Shown here piece after piece: positions 46,597 through 59,700 of a DNA stretch of 64,000 nt. Made by a program: the position numbers and the translations under genes. A model generated the notes under the pieces. The model made no database searches, was not told where the DNA came from, and worked only from the letters and a program-made list of their open reading frames with translations. Source of the stretch: Citrus sinensis (taxonomy: Eukaryota > Streptophyta > Magnoliopsida > Sapindales > Rutaceae); contig NC_068556.1 of assembly GCF_022201045.2 (NCBI RefSeq), positions 5,248,001-5,312,000 of the forward strand, in the 5' to 3' direction. Position 1 is the stretch's first letter, and each line of letters starts with the position of its first letter.

Positions 46597-49500
46597 TCAG
46601 CAGCTTGATGCATCATATCTAATCAACTCAATCGCCTTGTTAAAATGAGTTGCCTTAGCATCAAGATACTCCCGCCACGTCACCGGGCGGTACAGAATCG
46701 GATGATCATGATCAGTCAGCTTCACTGACGGCGATATCTTGACATCTTGAGGTGGGCCATAGAAGTATGCTGTTGATATGCGATGACGTGTGTTGTTCAC
46801 AAGCGCACGATGGAGTGCACTCTTGAACCGACCATTGCACGTTATCTGCATCAAATCACCAACAATAACCACAAGTGCTCCGGATACTGGGTGCACTGGC
46901 ACCCACCCAACATTGTCTCTATAGACTTGCAGGCCACTGGTGTTTCCCTGGTACAAGGATGTCAGCAGTGATGAATCAGTATGTGGGGCTAAGCCCATGG
47001 CCCGGTTCGGGTCGGGACAGACCGGGTACGAATTCAGCTGAAGAACGCCCTGTGGGCTTTTGCAGCCGTATTTGGGCTTGAACCATGCAATGTCTTCTTG
47101 GGTTAAGCCCAGTGACCTGAACATGAGGCCTAGTATTTTTTCAGCAAGTCCCTTAAGTTCCTTTTGGTACTCCACCATTACTTGGCTGCAGGCAAATCGA
47201 AGAAATTACAACCAATGATTAGCACCAGCAGCAAGCAAGTAGTCATTGATATAATTTTTGAGGCTCTCAATTGCATAACTACAATTTTTCAATCAATCAA
47301 CAAGAGGTGCAATGTGTCACGAACGATACATGCCCATGTCTTGGATATATTTAGCAAAAGGACAATAAATACACAAATCCCATACTACAATAAAACCTAT
47401 TTTGTTAATTAAGTAGCAACTGGCATTGCAATTCCATGCATGCGGTGGACGGACGCTAGCTAATGCTAGACTTTAGGGCTAAGGAATGGATATTAAATTA
47501 CTATAGCTTTTGTGCCATAGCAATTATAGAAAAGAAAATATAAGTATAAAAAAAAAGTTGATAATATACATTAAATATAACTTTTAAATTAAAAAATTGA
47601 CAAAAATAATAAAGATTTTTAGATTTTTTTATCATACAAGTTTTAGATCAACTTAACATATCTCTCAAGTCATAACAGCTAACATTTATCAGATGCTTTT
47701 AAAAAAAGTTGATAATATACATTAAATTTAACTTTTAAATTAAAAAATTGACAAAAATAATAAAGATTTTTAGATTTTTTTATCATACTAGTTTTAGATC
47801 AAATTAACTTATCTTTCAAGTCATAACAACTAACATTTATCGGATGCTTTTGGTCTAATTTCAATACCAAACAAGGCCTGAGTACTTAATTTTGAGAAAA
47901 AAATTAAGGGTGAAATGAGGACAATTTCATTAAAGAGTAAAAGGTTCGAGAAGAGCCTTGTGTGCAAACTTTTTATTATTATTGTTATTATCTAAAAAGG
48001 TAAGAAGTAGGTAAAGCCCAAATTAACTTTTCGATCCCTTACCTATCCAGAATTCAAACTCGGTGGCCAACTAAATAAAACCAATTAGAGACGTCCTTGG
48101 GGCATCCAGTGTCCAAGTATTTGAATAATAATAAATTGAAGAAATAATGACATATATCCAGTGGGATGAAAAGCAAAATGTCAAAAGATTAAATGCTAGA
48201 AAAAGAACTGCAAAAAATAACATCAAATTGGCCTCATTTATTGTGTTTATAGTTAAGTAAAACAGGCCTGCTGTGATATTATTTTTGTCTGAATGTGATG
48301 AAAAGGCTGGTCGGTTGAAGGACTCGAAATTGAATACTCCTACGCATCGTAAATTTTTTATCTCAAATAATACGATATTCATTGATTGTTTTAATTTATT
48401 TGGTTCTTATAAAAAATTATTAACTACTTAATAAATAATACATTATTTAGAATTTAAAAAAAATTAGAATGACTATTATTCTGCCTAGAAATTTATTAAT
48501 GCGGTGGCAATTAAGACAAAAGATAAATGGATAAATCCAGACGTCCATATTCCAGAATAACCTAGTTTGCTTTAGGCTACATGTATATATAATAAACTCT
48601 ATGATATGATCGAGCTGTGTGTGCTGCACGCCGATATTAATTATTTATAAGTGGGGAGATGCACGCAACTAACTAATAATACAATGGTATATCAATCCAA
48701 GCTTAAGTTCGGGAGAATGCTGGTTAATACATAAGAAGCGTCTTGAATTCTCGATGATGGAAGTAGGAACCCTAGTCTTTGTAATAGCTACGTGAAAGAG
48801 AATGAAACTGCATGGCGCATGCATGCACTTCTTTATAGTTGTTTGTCATCCATCACTTTTACACGATTAATATGCTCCCTTTTGATTACGTACACGTAGC
48901 TCTATCCCAGTTCCCTTCTAAATCAGTCACGTTCTACGATTCTACCACGTCATTCCTTAGATAGTAACGAAAGATTTTTGAATCACTAAAATGCCCCGAG
49001 GGATTTTAACGAAAACGACGCAGATATCCTTGACATGACTGGACGCTAGCTGACTGACAAAATAAACGGACAAAACAAGAACTGAAGAACTTGGACATGC
49101 TACAGGACTTCGGAGCTAGCCATGGCAGCTAATTCACTGTTCGCGACCAAGCCATGTGTCGCCATCGACCTCGTACATCCACTTGTCCCTTTCTTCGAGT
49201 ACTAAAACTAATCTTTCTACAAATCAATGTTAGTCTTTATTACTTAATCTTTGAGCCTGGGGCAACGACCGTTGAGGTTCTAACTGATCGAGGCGGTTCT
49301 ATTATTGCTAGTTGAAAATCATTGATTTATAATATAATCCATGTCATGTAAATGTAAATACTGATTGCTTTAATCGGTAAACTATCTTACATGAAACATG
49401 AGGTCTGGAATGATTTCAAATTCTACTCACATGAAAGAGGAGAAGTAGGCCGTGTTTACTGTTAGACGTTGGACGGCTATAATTTTTAAGTTTCAGCACT

Positions 49501-50832
49501 AAAATATTTGATAAAAGTTAACTGCTAAGATTTAGAAATTGAGTTAATTTAATTTATTATTTATATGATGATAAACATGTAATTTCTTTAGTAATTTTTG
49601 TTAAAATTTTTATTTAAAAATCATATCTACTAGAAACTATTAAAAATTTATACTTATATTTTTTCCCTAATAAACATAATTTACAAGTTACAATACTTTA
49701 ATACCATACAGTACCTTGGTGCCTTAGTTTCTGGTGAAGCGGTTGTTAAAGAAAGAAATAAATAAATAAACCTCATGAAAATGATGAAGAAATGTGAAAA
49801 ATAAATAAATAAATGATGAAGGAATGTGAAAAATGATATAAAAAATATAGTGAATGTCATGTAATATGATTAAAGATGATAAAATGTTATAGTGGAGTGT
49901 CTCAAAACAAGAGTTAGAATAAGGCATAACGGGGCATGCAAATGTACAGGGAGATTATCAGTTTTCCTTCTGCTAAAATTAATATATATAATTTATTCTT
50001 GTACTATTTTTAAATAAAAATTAATAAAAAGTTTAAGTAGTAAAAATAAGAAATATATATTTTGGTGTGTATAAAAAATTAATAATAAGAATTTTTTTTT
50101 ATATTTTTTAATTATTTTTAAATATTTTTCTTATGATTGTGTGTGTATCAAAGACAAATTATTAAATAAGTGACCTATTTACTTCGCTTTTCCTTTAAAT
50201 TTTTTGTGCCAATAGATTTTTTAATATTATGAAAACAGTAGGTGATAAGTGGTGTATATTAATATCAGTAGGGTGAAAAATGACAATCTCTCCATATATA
50301 TATATATATATATATAATATATATGCACCATGTATATATGTTTAGGCACGTACCAGAAATTGATGTGGTCATACTCATGTGGCCAAAGTTGGCGAGCATG
50401 ATCAAGAGGAGACCCCAAAATTGTGAACCCTTCAGTCCACATGAGCTTTGAGAAGAAGGTGGAGATGCGAGGAAGGCCGTAGCCTGTGAAGTCCTCCGGC
50501 GACCGGCCAGCTAGTAGCTTTTGATTGGCGGGCAGTGCAAATAGCCTCCTAGTTTGGAACTCAACTTGGTTAAGAAGTTTGATGGGAATGCCGTGGTTGG
50601 TGACCTGAAACGCACCCCACTTCTCACATGCCTGTCGTATGAGTGTTGCAGCCTGCGGGCCGCCAAGGTCAATGACCGGCACAGCTGCGTGTGTTAACGG
50701 GTCGGCCATCGGGTGATCGGGGAGGGTCCAGGCGTGGGAGTCGGGTAATTTGAGGGCAGTCTTGAAGTCTAAAGGAATGATGTGTTTGAGATGAAGAGGG
50801 TTGTTTTTGTAGGATTCGGACACTGAATTCAT
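46597..50832 (-). CDS. GA3ox: Gibberellin 3-beta-dioxygenase (GA3ox)
   Basis: Two exons, 50832-50354 and 47185-46597, joined in phase at a split cysteine codon (TG/C) to 355 residues, the usual family size. It is a 2-oxoglutarate/Fe(II) oxygenase: the DIOX_N domain has PVIDLGG and WGAFQVTNHGIP, and the catalytic domain has iron ligands H228 and D230 (HTDSSLL) and H285, plus the 2-oxoglutarate pair R295 and S297 (RISTAY). NSYPVCPDPNRAMGLAPHTD and the end WREYLDAKATHFNKAIELIR are GA3ox features. GA3ox converts GA9 and GA20 to bioactive GA4 and GA1, the last activating step, in the cytosol. The single intron position matches the family, but here it is 3,168 bp, larger than usual for GA3ox. The exact paralogue number is not assigned. 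Confidence 0.9.
47550..47851. repeat. 151-bp tandem duplication in the GA3ox intron
   Basis: Two adjacent copies (about 47550-47700 and 47701-47851) share gttgataatatacattaaat and later blocks, with few substitutions. This helps explain the enlarged intron. Confidence 0.9.
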
Positions 50833-53724
50833 ATTTTGGGAATGGAAATTGCTAATGCAGGAGACTCTTGGTTGTGGTTTCTAGCTAGCTAGCTAGCCAG
50901 CTTAGGCCTCAGTGAGTTGTGTGTTGTATTATAATTAAGATCAGAGGTAAAGAGAGAGAAAGGAGAGGTCTTTTCTTGAACGTTGTCTCTTGGTGGAATT
51001 GGAGGGAGAGCTCTCGGCTCTTGTCTTGTTTATAACTGGCAGTAAGTAGCTCAGAATCCTTTTCTTGAATTCTTGTCTCCATTGTCACTGTACATGTCAG
51101 ATACGTGCAACAACTGTAACAAGGAATTGAATGTTAATTTTGTCTTCTCTTTCTCTTTTGTATCAACTCCTAACTAGCCAGTTTCTACGTCCCACCGAAT
51201 TTATAGTTTGCACTTGTCTTTAATCGATGTCATTATTCACCCTTTACTTGTTAGCTTATGTAAGATTTCAGGTCAAACAATTTTGTCGAACATAACTAAT
51301 CTCTGTCTTATACCAGTTCCATTGCTGTCATTTTTGTGCAAATTTTATTTTAATGTCTGGGCTCACGTGCTGTCCTTTTGATTATCCAGTTATGGATCTC
51401 GTTAATAAATATTTTTGGGCTTATGCTTATGGTGGTAGTTAGTACCCATGGTGGCAATATGTGGAGCCCGCCCCCCGCTGGCCCCCACCACACAATATTT
51501 GTGTAAACGCATACCGCTTCAAAAAAAAAAAAAAGAAATTAAAAAGAAAATTCACATTATTTCTTTCTAATTTTAAATAAAGAAAAAGTTTGGACAATCA
51601 ATGGGTTACATTTTGTACCTATTTTATTTATTTTAATATAAGTTTTTTTATGAAACATGTTTTTTTAAAACATATTCACCTAAATTTTAACCCGTTTTAA
51701 GGTGAAAAATACTAAAATGTCAACAAAATTATTTTCGCTTCAGCATTTTTTTTTTCTTATTTCATACAAAATTTAAACGTTTCAAAATGATTTACTGGTG
51801 CTACTTAAATTTACTAGTATGATTATTTATATATTCAATTAAATTAACAAAATATGTCTCTGCAACATGATGACCACCAAATTTTTGCTATTTACATGTT
51901 GGGGTGCTAAGAAAATTCTTTGGTTTCATTTTTAAACATTACATTATGTTATATAGGTCATAAATTGAATAACTAAATTATATCCTCGATATTGTTTAAG
52001 AAAGATGTGAGTAATTAATGAACTTAAAAGGATTTGACTTCCCCTACAATGGGTTACAAACGTGTGCAAGAAGTCCAAAGTAAATAGTATCTTAAAAGTG
52101 GGCACATCATTTCAATAGGCATCAAATCAACTCTAAACCGGAATGTGCAGATGATTAGGACTAGTGAGAATACTAGGAGAGATGTGAGTGATGGGTTTAA
52201 TAGGGGGAATCTCCCTTAGACAAGCAAGAGGCCTTTTGGCTTTGTGTGAAGCAATAATACCAAGAGCAAAAATAGTGAGGGTGAAAGACACATGCTGCTA
52301 ATTTTTTATTTTTTTGACATTGATAATTTGTATTATAAGGATAAAATAATTAATTTAAACTTAAGTTAAAGCAATTTTACAGGTCAAGAATTTAAAGATT
52401 TTTTTTAAAAGATAGATTTAATTAATTAACTATCCAACTTCATCTCAACTAATGTGAAAGGATGAAGTCATGATTTTAATTTTAATTTTTTTAGGTTGGG
52501 CTAAAATTATTGTTAGTAAAAGTATTATTTATGTGAATTTATTTTTATTTTTAAATATTCCGCAATAACACAATCACAAGAAATCTCCGCTATAACAAGA
52601 TACAAGAAATTTATACTCTAAAGCTTGTATCCTATACAAAAGCAAGTGAGAAATATATAAAGAAGAACAATCATTTAAACTAGAGGTTCGATATAGTAGT
52701 CACATGGGCATATTGAAATTGTTTGAAAAAATTTATAACGTGCATTTCATTGAAACGTTTATCAAAGGATAAAATAAGAGTAAGAGAATGTATAAGAGTT
52801 GTTATTATTTCTTTTTTTTTAAGAGTAAAATATTAAATTTCAAGAAATAAAAATGAAAACTGATTTAGCTCGGAATTCGAATAAATTCTTGAATTGATTG
52901 AAAGAAAGAATTATGAAAGGAAAATAAAAAGAACAAATTTTTTTTGTGAATCGAAGTATTAAACTAAATTATACTATTCTATCAAAAATTGAACATGAGA
53001 TGAGTAATCAAAGTATTGTAATTTCAAGAGTAAACTAATAAATAAAAATTCAAGTACTTAATATTGGGTTTTAATTTTTTTTTCCCTTTTCATCAAATTA
53101 GTGTATATAAACTGTGAGAGTCTTAGACAGAGCAAAAAGAAACAAGGTCTAGAGTCCAGACTTAAGATGGACAAATTAAAAACTATAAAATAATAATAAA
53201 TAAATAAATGCTTGACTAAGCAAGCACAAGCACTGCACAGGATTCCATTCACTATGGTGCCTCGTGATGAATTATTAAGCCACATGAGCAATCATTAATC
53301 AGAAAGACAAACGAAATATTATATTTGACAATGATGGTATATGAAGATGCAGAGATTCGGCACATGCATGCATTGGCCCCGACAATAATGTCTTTGTTTG
53401 AAACCCTGCAATCATATGAATAGAAGGAAAAAGAAATCTCATAATTAAGCCAATTATGGGAATGTGATTTTACAAAATTACGACTTTATTGAATAATCTA
53501 TATATATACTGAAATTACACTGCTGAATCAAATACCGCCTGTTACACATTATTGTATCTGTTGGACACTTGAATAAATGTTTTTTTCACAGAATTCCAGG
53601 TACGCTTGGGAATATACTATGTTGCTGCTATACAAATTCCAACCCTCTCTTAAACTTCATTTCTACGAGGAAACTGATGAACTTGCCACTTTGTTCTCAT
53701 ACAAATGAAGCCACCTTCACCTTG
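50833..53724. other. GA3ox promoter and intergenic DNA
   Basis: Upstream of GA3ox (minus strand) up to the 3' end of the ABC transporter gene. Nearest GA3ox there is a TATA-like site (listed separately). The rest is AT-rich with A/T runs and no supported gene. The last few hundred bases probably hold the transporter 3' UTR. Confidence 0.5.
51029..51035 (-). promoter_or_regulatory. TATA-like box of the GA3ox gene
   Basis: The minus strand reads TTATAAA about 200 bases before the GA3ox ATG, followed by a CT-rich leader. No other TATA match lies closer in good context. Confidence 0.4.
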
Positions 53725-56700
53725 TCATCTCTTTTGGAACTTGAAGGCTTTTATTGCATAAGCAAATATCATTGCAAAAATAGTGGCGAAAGCAACCACC
53801 ATAGCACCGGCTATTACCAAGAAATCGTGCCTAAACCCAAACACATCCTTCAGTAAGTGCTTCACAGGAACCGAGCCAGTTCCATCTGAAAGCTTCACAA
53901 GTTTATTGTCGTCACCAAATTGTGAAGTCTGGAGGCCGTACAGACTCCATGCTATAGGGTTCGCCCAGTAATACCATCTCCAGTAAATGGGAATTCTCTG
54001 CAAAACAAGTGGAGCACATTATCGTACTTTATAGGTGTATGTGAGAATGAAAGGCAACCCAACCCACGGGAAGTAGATTCCACGATTGCATATTTGGATG
54101 AAGATCATTTTTCTGGAGATCATTTTATTGTCAACACAGTTGACTACAAAGCCTATGGTCCATGTACATACTGCTCTACAAGTTTAGGCTACTGGAACTT
54201 TCAACATGATGCTATCAGGTTATGTTAATAAAATAAAATGAAATACACAAGCTGTTCTAACAAAATATGATACCACACTAAAAATAAAAATGGTAACTTA
54301 GGTACCTTGTGGGCAATCATAAAGCCGCTGAAAAGGTTCCAAAGCATATAACAGGGAGCAGCAATAATGGCAGCCACATTATGATTTGGTGTGATAGCAG
54401 TCGTCATCATGCCATAAAAGGTGAAATATAGCATGGTAAAGTACATAAAAAATATGTAAGAAATAAACTTCACAGCAGTCCACTCAAATGAGGCCATAGA
54501 GTAGAAAATGGAGCAGTAAATAAGTGCCTGTCCAAACACATAAGGGAATTCAATAACAACCTGCATATATAAAGAAAGAAAAACACTAGTGAAGTTTTGA
54601 GTATGGTATCATTGCGCGAATAAAGAAGTGGGGAAAGGGAAGAACACAGAAGCAGACCTGTGCAAAAGCAAAAGGTAGAGCTGAATACATTCCAGCTGCT
54701 CTCTCTCTATATGAAACATATCTTTCAACAGAAACGACAGGTTGAACAGCTGAGGCATTGGTAATTCCGATGAATAAGACAGCTACATACATGGATCCCA
54801 TGGCATTAAATAAATCTTGTTGGTTCTCCCTGTATGAATGAGCATTCAAATGTGGAAGAGAATTTAGTGATACAGACTTCTGCCCACAGCAAAGAAGACT
54901 ATGTCTAATGAGAGACGAGAAGCGAAGCAAATAGAGAAATGAAACTGATATAATAGCAAATATCAAACTCTTGACGTCCTCGGTTCGTGGAGGAATATAT
55001 GCACCAAGGGAACCAAATAAAAAGTGAGAGATTGCAGCTGTCTATTACCTACCTTTTTTACAAGCTTTTGACCTCATAGTAATTCATGTGTAATTATGTG
55101 ATGCTAAAGAGTTCCAAAAATGCCCAAGTATGATAGAATATCTAGGAGGTTACAGCTTTAAAGGAAAACTTTAATAGCAAACCTTTTTGCACCAAATTTC
55201 CAACATATTGATCCAAGCATTAATGAGATCACAACAGTGTAGAAAAAGCGAACTGCTGTATATTGTGGGTTCCGCCAATAAGATAGGTTTTGCTTTCGAA
55301 GACAAGCTAAAAACTGGTTAGCAAAAGACTGAGAATACTTAGTTGAAAAGTTCAATTTTTTGGAGCTAGGACTTGGCTTGCTTAGACTCTCAACCAGTTC
55401 CCTGTTACGTCTGAAACATAGCAAGATAGAATTGTCAGACAAGGGAAAAAGAAAAGTGCTGAATGTAATAGTGAAACCAAACAGCTGGAAATTCCCCTAG
55501 GACATGCACATACTGAAACAGGTTTGATCTTCGATAAATTTCCGCAAAATCAACACCAAGACGACTTTCTTCAACTGGTGAAGTAACCTCAAGCATCCAA
55601 GCAGCAGGATTATATCCGGGCCTGATCTTTGGCACACCTTCAACTGCCTATAGATGCAAAGATATGCAGATTGATAAGATGAACGTGAACAACATCACGA
55701 TGGATTTAACCAAAAAGTATCTGACAATAAAATATTCTTGGAGATTTAAACATGAATGATTCAACCTCAAAATATTTGATGAGTTCACAAGACTTAGAAC
55801 CAAGTGGACCAGCATATATGAGCTCTCCTCCGCGCTTCATAAACAAAAGCTACAGAGATAAAAGATTATAATTTCAGGAGAGTATCAATGAGATCAAAAC
55901 ATTTCAGAAGTATCAAGCATAATGATAAATTATCTCAAAATTTTCCATCCACGTAACTGAATAACAAGCCTATCAACTAACAATCAGACAAAAAGTGTTG
56001 GGTAGCTACAACAAAAACAGGGACATAAGCTCATCTGATTTCTGACATTTGACATGTCAAGAGAGAAAACCTTATTAATAAAGATCTCTCCAATTCTAAG
56101 AGAAAATACCTCATCAAACGATTCAAAAATGTCGATGCTGGGTTGATGGATTGTGCACACAATTGTTCTCCCAGTATTTACAATGTTCCTAACAGTTCTC
56201 ATCACTATTGCTGCAGCCCTTGCATCCAACCCTGATGTAGGCTCATCCATGAACACTATAGAAGGGTTGGCAACTAGTTCAACAGCAATTGTCAATCTTT
56301 TACGTTGCTCCGTGGACAAGCCGTTAATTCCTGGTAGACCAATCAATGCTCCACTTAAAGATGTCAGCTCCACAAGTTCCATCACTTCCTCAACAAATGC
56401 CTGAAAATTTCAATCAATGAGTTAATCTTAGCCAAGATACATAAAATAGAAGAGAGATGTATTTAATATTACCTAGCCAAGATACATAAAATAGAAAAGA
56501 GATGTATTTAATATTACCCTTTGTGTCTCCAATTCAATCTCTGATGGTAACCGCAGCCAAGCAGAGAACAGAAGTGATTCCAGAACAGTCAAGCCAGGAG
56601 AGTGAATGTCATTCTGCTCACAATAACCTGAAATTCTAGCAAAAGTTTCTTGCCTTTTGGGATAACCAGATATATATATGTCCCCTTCTATGATCCCGCC

Positions 56701-59700
56701 AGTTTTTCGACCTGCTAAAACATCCATGAGGGTGGTTTTACCTGCACCACTAACTCCTACCAATGCCGTAAGCACACCAGGTCTGAATGCTCCAGTGACA
56801 TTAACCAATAGCTGCAATCTATCCTCTAATACGCCTTCTTGTTTCAATTCCTGAGGAGATACTTGGATCAGATGAATAATATTTAAATATTTAAAGTAGC
56901 AAGTTGGAGTAGAACATTGTACGCACCACAGGGACATCTACAAAGTAATTGATATTGCCGAAGGCCATAGAAAGTGGTTGAAACGGCAGAACCATGCCTT
57001 TTTGCTTGAAATATTTTCCTATCCAGAAGTCAAGATAAATGTAAACTTTTCAGCATCAAATCTTGATGTATAAAAAGGAATAGAAAATAGAAACCCGATG
57101 TATATTGCATTTTACAAACCATTTAGCGAAGATGAACGCTGCAAGTACTCTCTCAGTTCGATAACAACATTTTCACCTTTCCTTCTCCTGTCTCTCTCCT
57201 GTAGCTCTTTCTTGGAGACAACAGCCTGTTGCTTTCCCAAAGCTGTGAAACAGTAAAAGCATAACTTAATGCAGAGTATCTTTCTACTAACTTTCTTTAT
57301 TAGCAGACACAATAAAGGAGCACTGTTTACAGAATGAGATCACTCACGGTTAAGGTAGCTTAAGAAGAAAGTGAAGAGAGCATTAAATAAAAGTGTATAT
57401 CCAAGCATGGCTCCAACACCGATCCAGTACCAGTAGCTTTCTGGAAACAAACTGCGTTGTCTCAATATTGCCTCTCCTAACGAAAAGTTGGAGTTCCCAG
57501 CTTTCTACATATAAGGAAACATACAACAAGAGTTTCAACATATATTCAAGAAAACAACAGGTTGAACTTTACTTAATTAGCAAAATATTAGCACTTATGT
57601 GTAAATTTTGTCTATTGCCTTAGATCACTAAATTGAAATAAATATTTACATTAATTTTTCATCTGATTACCCTTTAGGCACATGACTTGAATCAGGCCGT
57701 AAAGAAAGACAGAATGCTTAAAACCACCAAGATTACGCTGCAAATGATAATAGACTAAAGAAAAGTGATGCACAACATACAGTTATAGCCAAATTTTCTT
57801 TAGCCTCTTCTCAAAGTGAAGCCAAAAGAAACATCTCAGGATGCACTTCCACAAGCTCTAGGGTTTAAAGCCATCAGAACTATGTTTCCTAGCAAAATAT
57901 TTCATCCCATGTTGGACAGACCTGACCCAAAATGTACATTCTTGAAAATCATTATTGGGACATTCACAGATGGGGTGAAAGGAAGGAGAAAATTACTTGA
58001 CTTGTGTGGTAACCAGAAATTAGACAATTCCAACTTTGAGTTAATATGGTCTCAAGATGATCACAAGGTTTTCAGTAGAAGACTCCCAAAAGCTATCAAC
58101 AATTCGATTGGGACACAGCATAGTGTTTGACAAGGCTACACTGTGACTCTCATCTAATGGCTTTATCAAATTGTTTAATTCGAAAAGTGAAAACAGCATA
58201 TACAAATTGTGAGCAAGTGTAATTGATAATTTGACATACCAATCATAAGCGTTATACATGTCATGTCTTTCCATTTTGTATGTGTAATAGTTTGCAAAAC
58301 TGAGCTACTTAGTACTTACATTATAATTTTAAAAATTGGTTGTGCATTAATTTTATTTTTCTTGTATCATATTATTTATTGGACAATATGTTGATGTATT
58401 GTATGTACATCATATTTATAAGATCTTAATAGGATACAACGGCACTCAAGGTCCGGAGGTGAAGAAGGAAACTCATTTAACAATACTAATCAATTGAAAC
58501 AATAGTAGTAGTCATTCATCATTACTGTAAACCATATTGATAGATGAAAATTTGAAATTTCAAAAGCACCCAAAAGCTTTGAAGCAAGATGCATAGATGC
58601 TTATATGATATGCTAAGTAAAAGATTACACTATGTTACCTTATCCCAAGAATGCCCAAGAAATTCATTCACTGAAGCTGCATTTTGGGCATACATCAAAG
58701 GAGAAACCCAGAAACCCCAGATCCACCATTTCGGTATACTATCTGCCACAGTGATTAAAAAAAAGAAGAATAAACTTATGAAGACATCAGCAACTAACCA
58801 TGTAGATATTGCAAAATGGCAAGTTTTACCTCTTGAAATGATGAATCCTCCAAGAGCCATGACCACCAGCATTGCGAAAGATCCAAAGGTATTGGCAACA
58901 ATCATATTTCTGCCCAACGATCCAATTACACGGAAAAGACCTATAGACATCTGGTGCAGAAAGAAATATAACAAGAGTTGCCGGGAAAATCTGCAATAAA
59001 AAATTCGAATCATAAATCCTTTTCATTTCAGTCATCATCGATTGCTGAATTCAATAGAAGCATAATATTTACCTAACAACATTAGGATCATATCCAATCA
59101 CATAGTATGTAACAGCCACCCAAAAACCAGACTCTATGAGCGATGTTGGAATGCTCAAAGCCCAAGAAGGAATTGTATAAACCCAACTAGGATAGAAGTG
59201 CAAGTCTCTATGCTTGTAAAGTACTGGGAGCTTCGCCACCAACATTGAAACCTCAGTAAAGCCATTAAAGAGAATAATGACCATGGAAAAGTAAAGTGCT
59301 CCAAGGTACAAGCCACCATCATCGATTGTCTTATGGTGCATTGTTGTCCGAAAAAAAACAGTCATTGTGATTAAGGCAACAATAAGAAGCTGCAGAACAG
59401 AACACATTAGTGAAAAGTTAGCATTAGCATTGTCAATATAACAGCAATAAAAATGGTCTCTTAGGCCTTGTTTACCAAATACAGACACTAATCCACTCGC
59501 CAAATTAACAGATTTAGTAAAATTACCTGAATAAATTTGAAAACGTAAATAAATGAATTCCGTTTCATCAGTAGCAATTGCCAGTTAAAGCTGGTTTTGA
59601 GAAGTTCACTCCTCTTTTCACCATATTTAGAAGTTGACAATGCTGCTGGATGATTAAATCGTCTGTCAAAAGGAACAGCCAGTTCCTCTGACAAATTCTT

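Noticed and set aside
47465..47890. Possible MITE ending in accaaacaaggcct
   Set aside because: One end resembles a common MITE terminus, but no matching inverted end or target duplication was found.
57816..58130. 104-codon frame in the long intron of the ABC transporter gene
   Set aside because: Falls inside the 1.1-kb intron 13 on the opposite strand, with no recognisable domain. Transporter exons on both sides join in phase without it.
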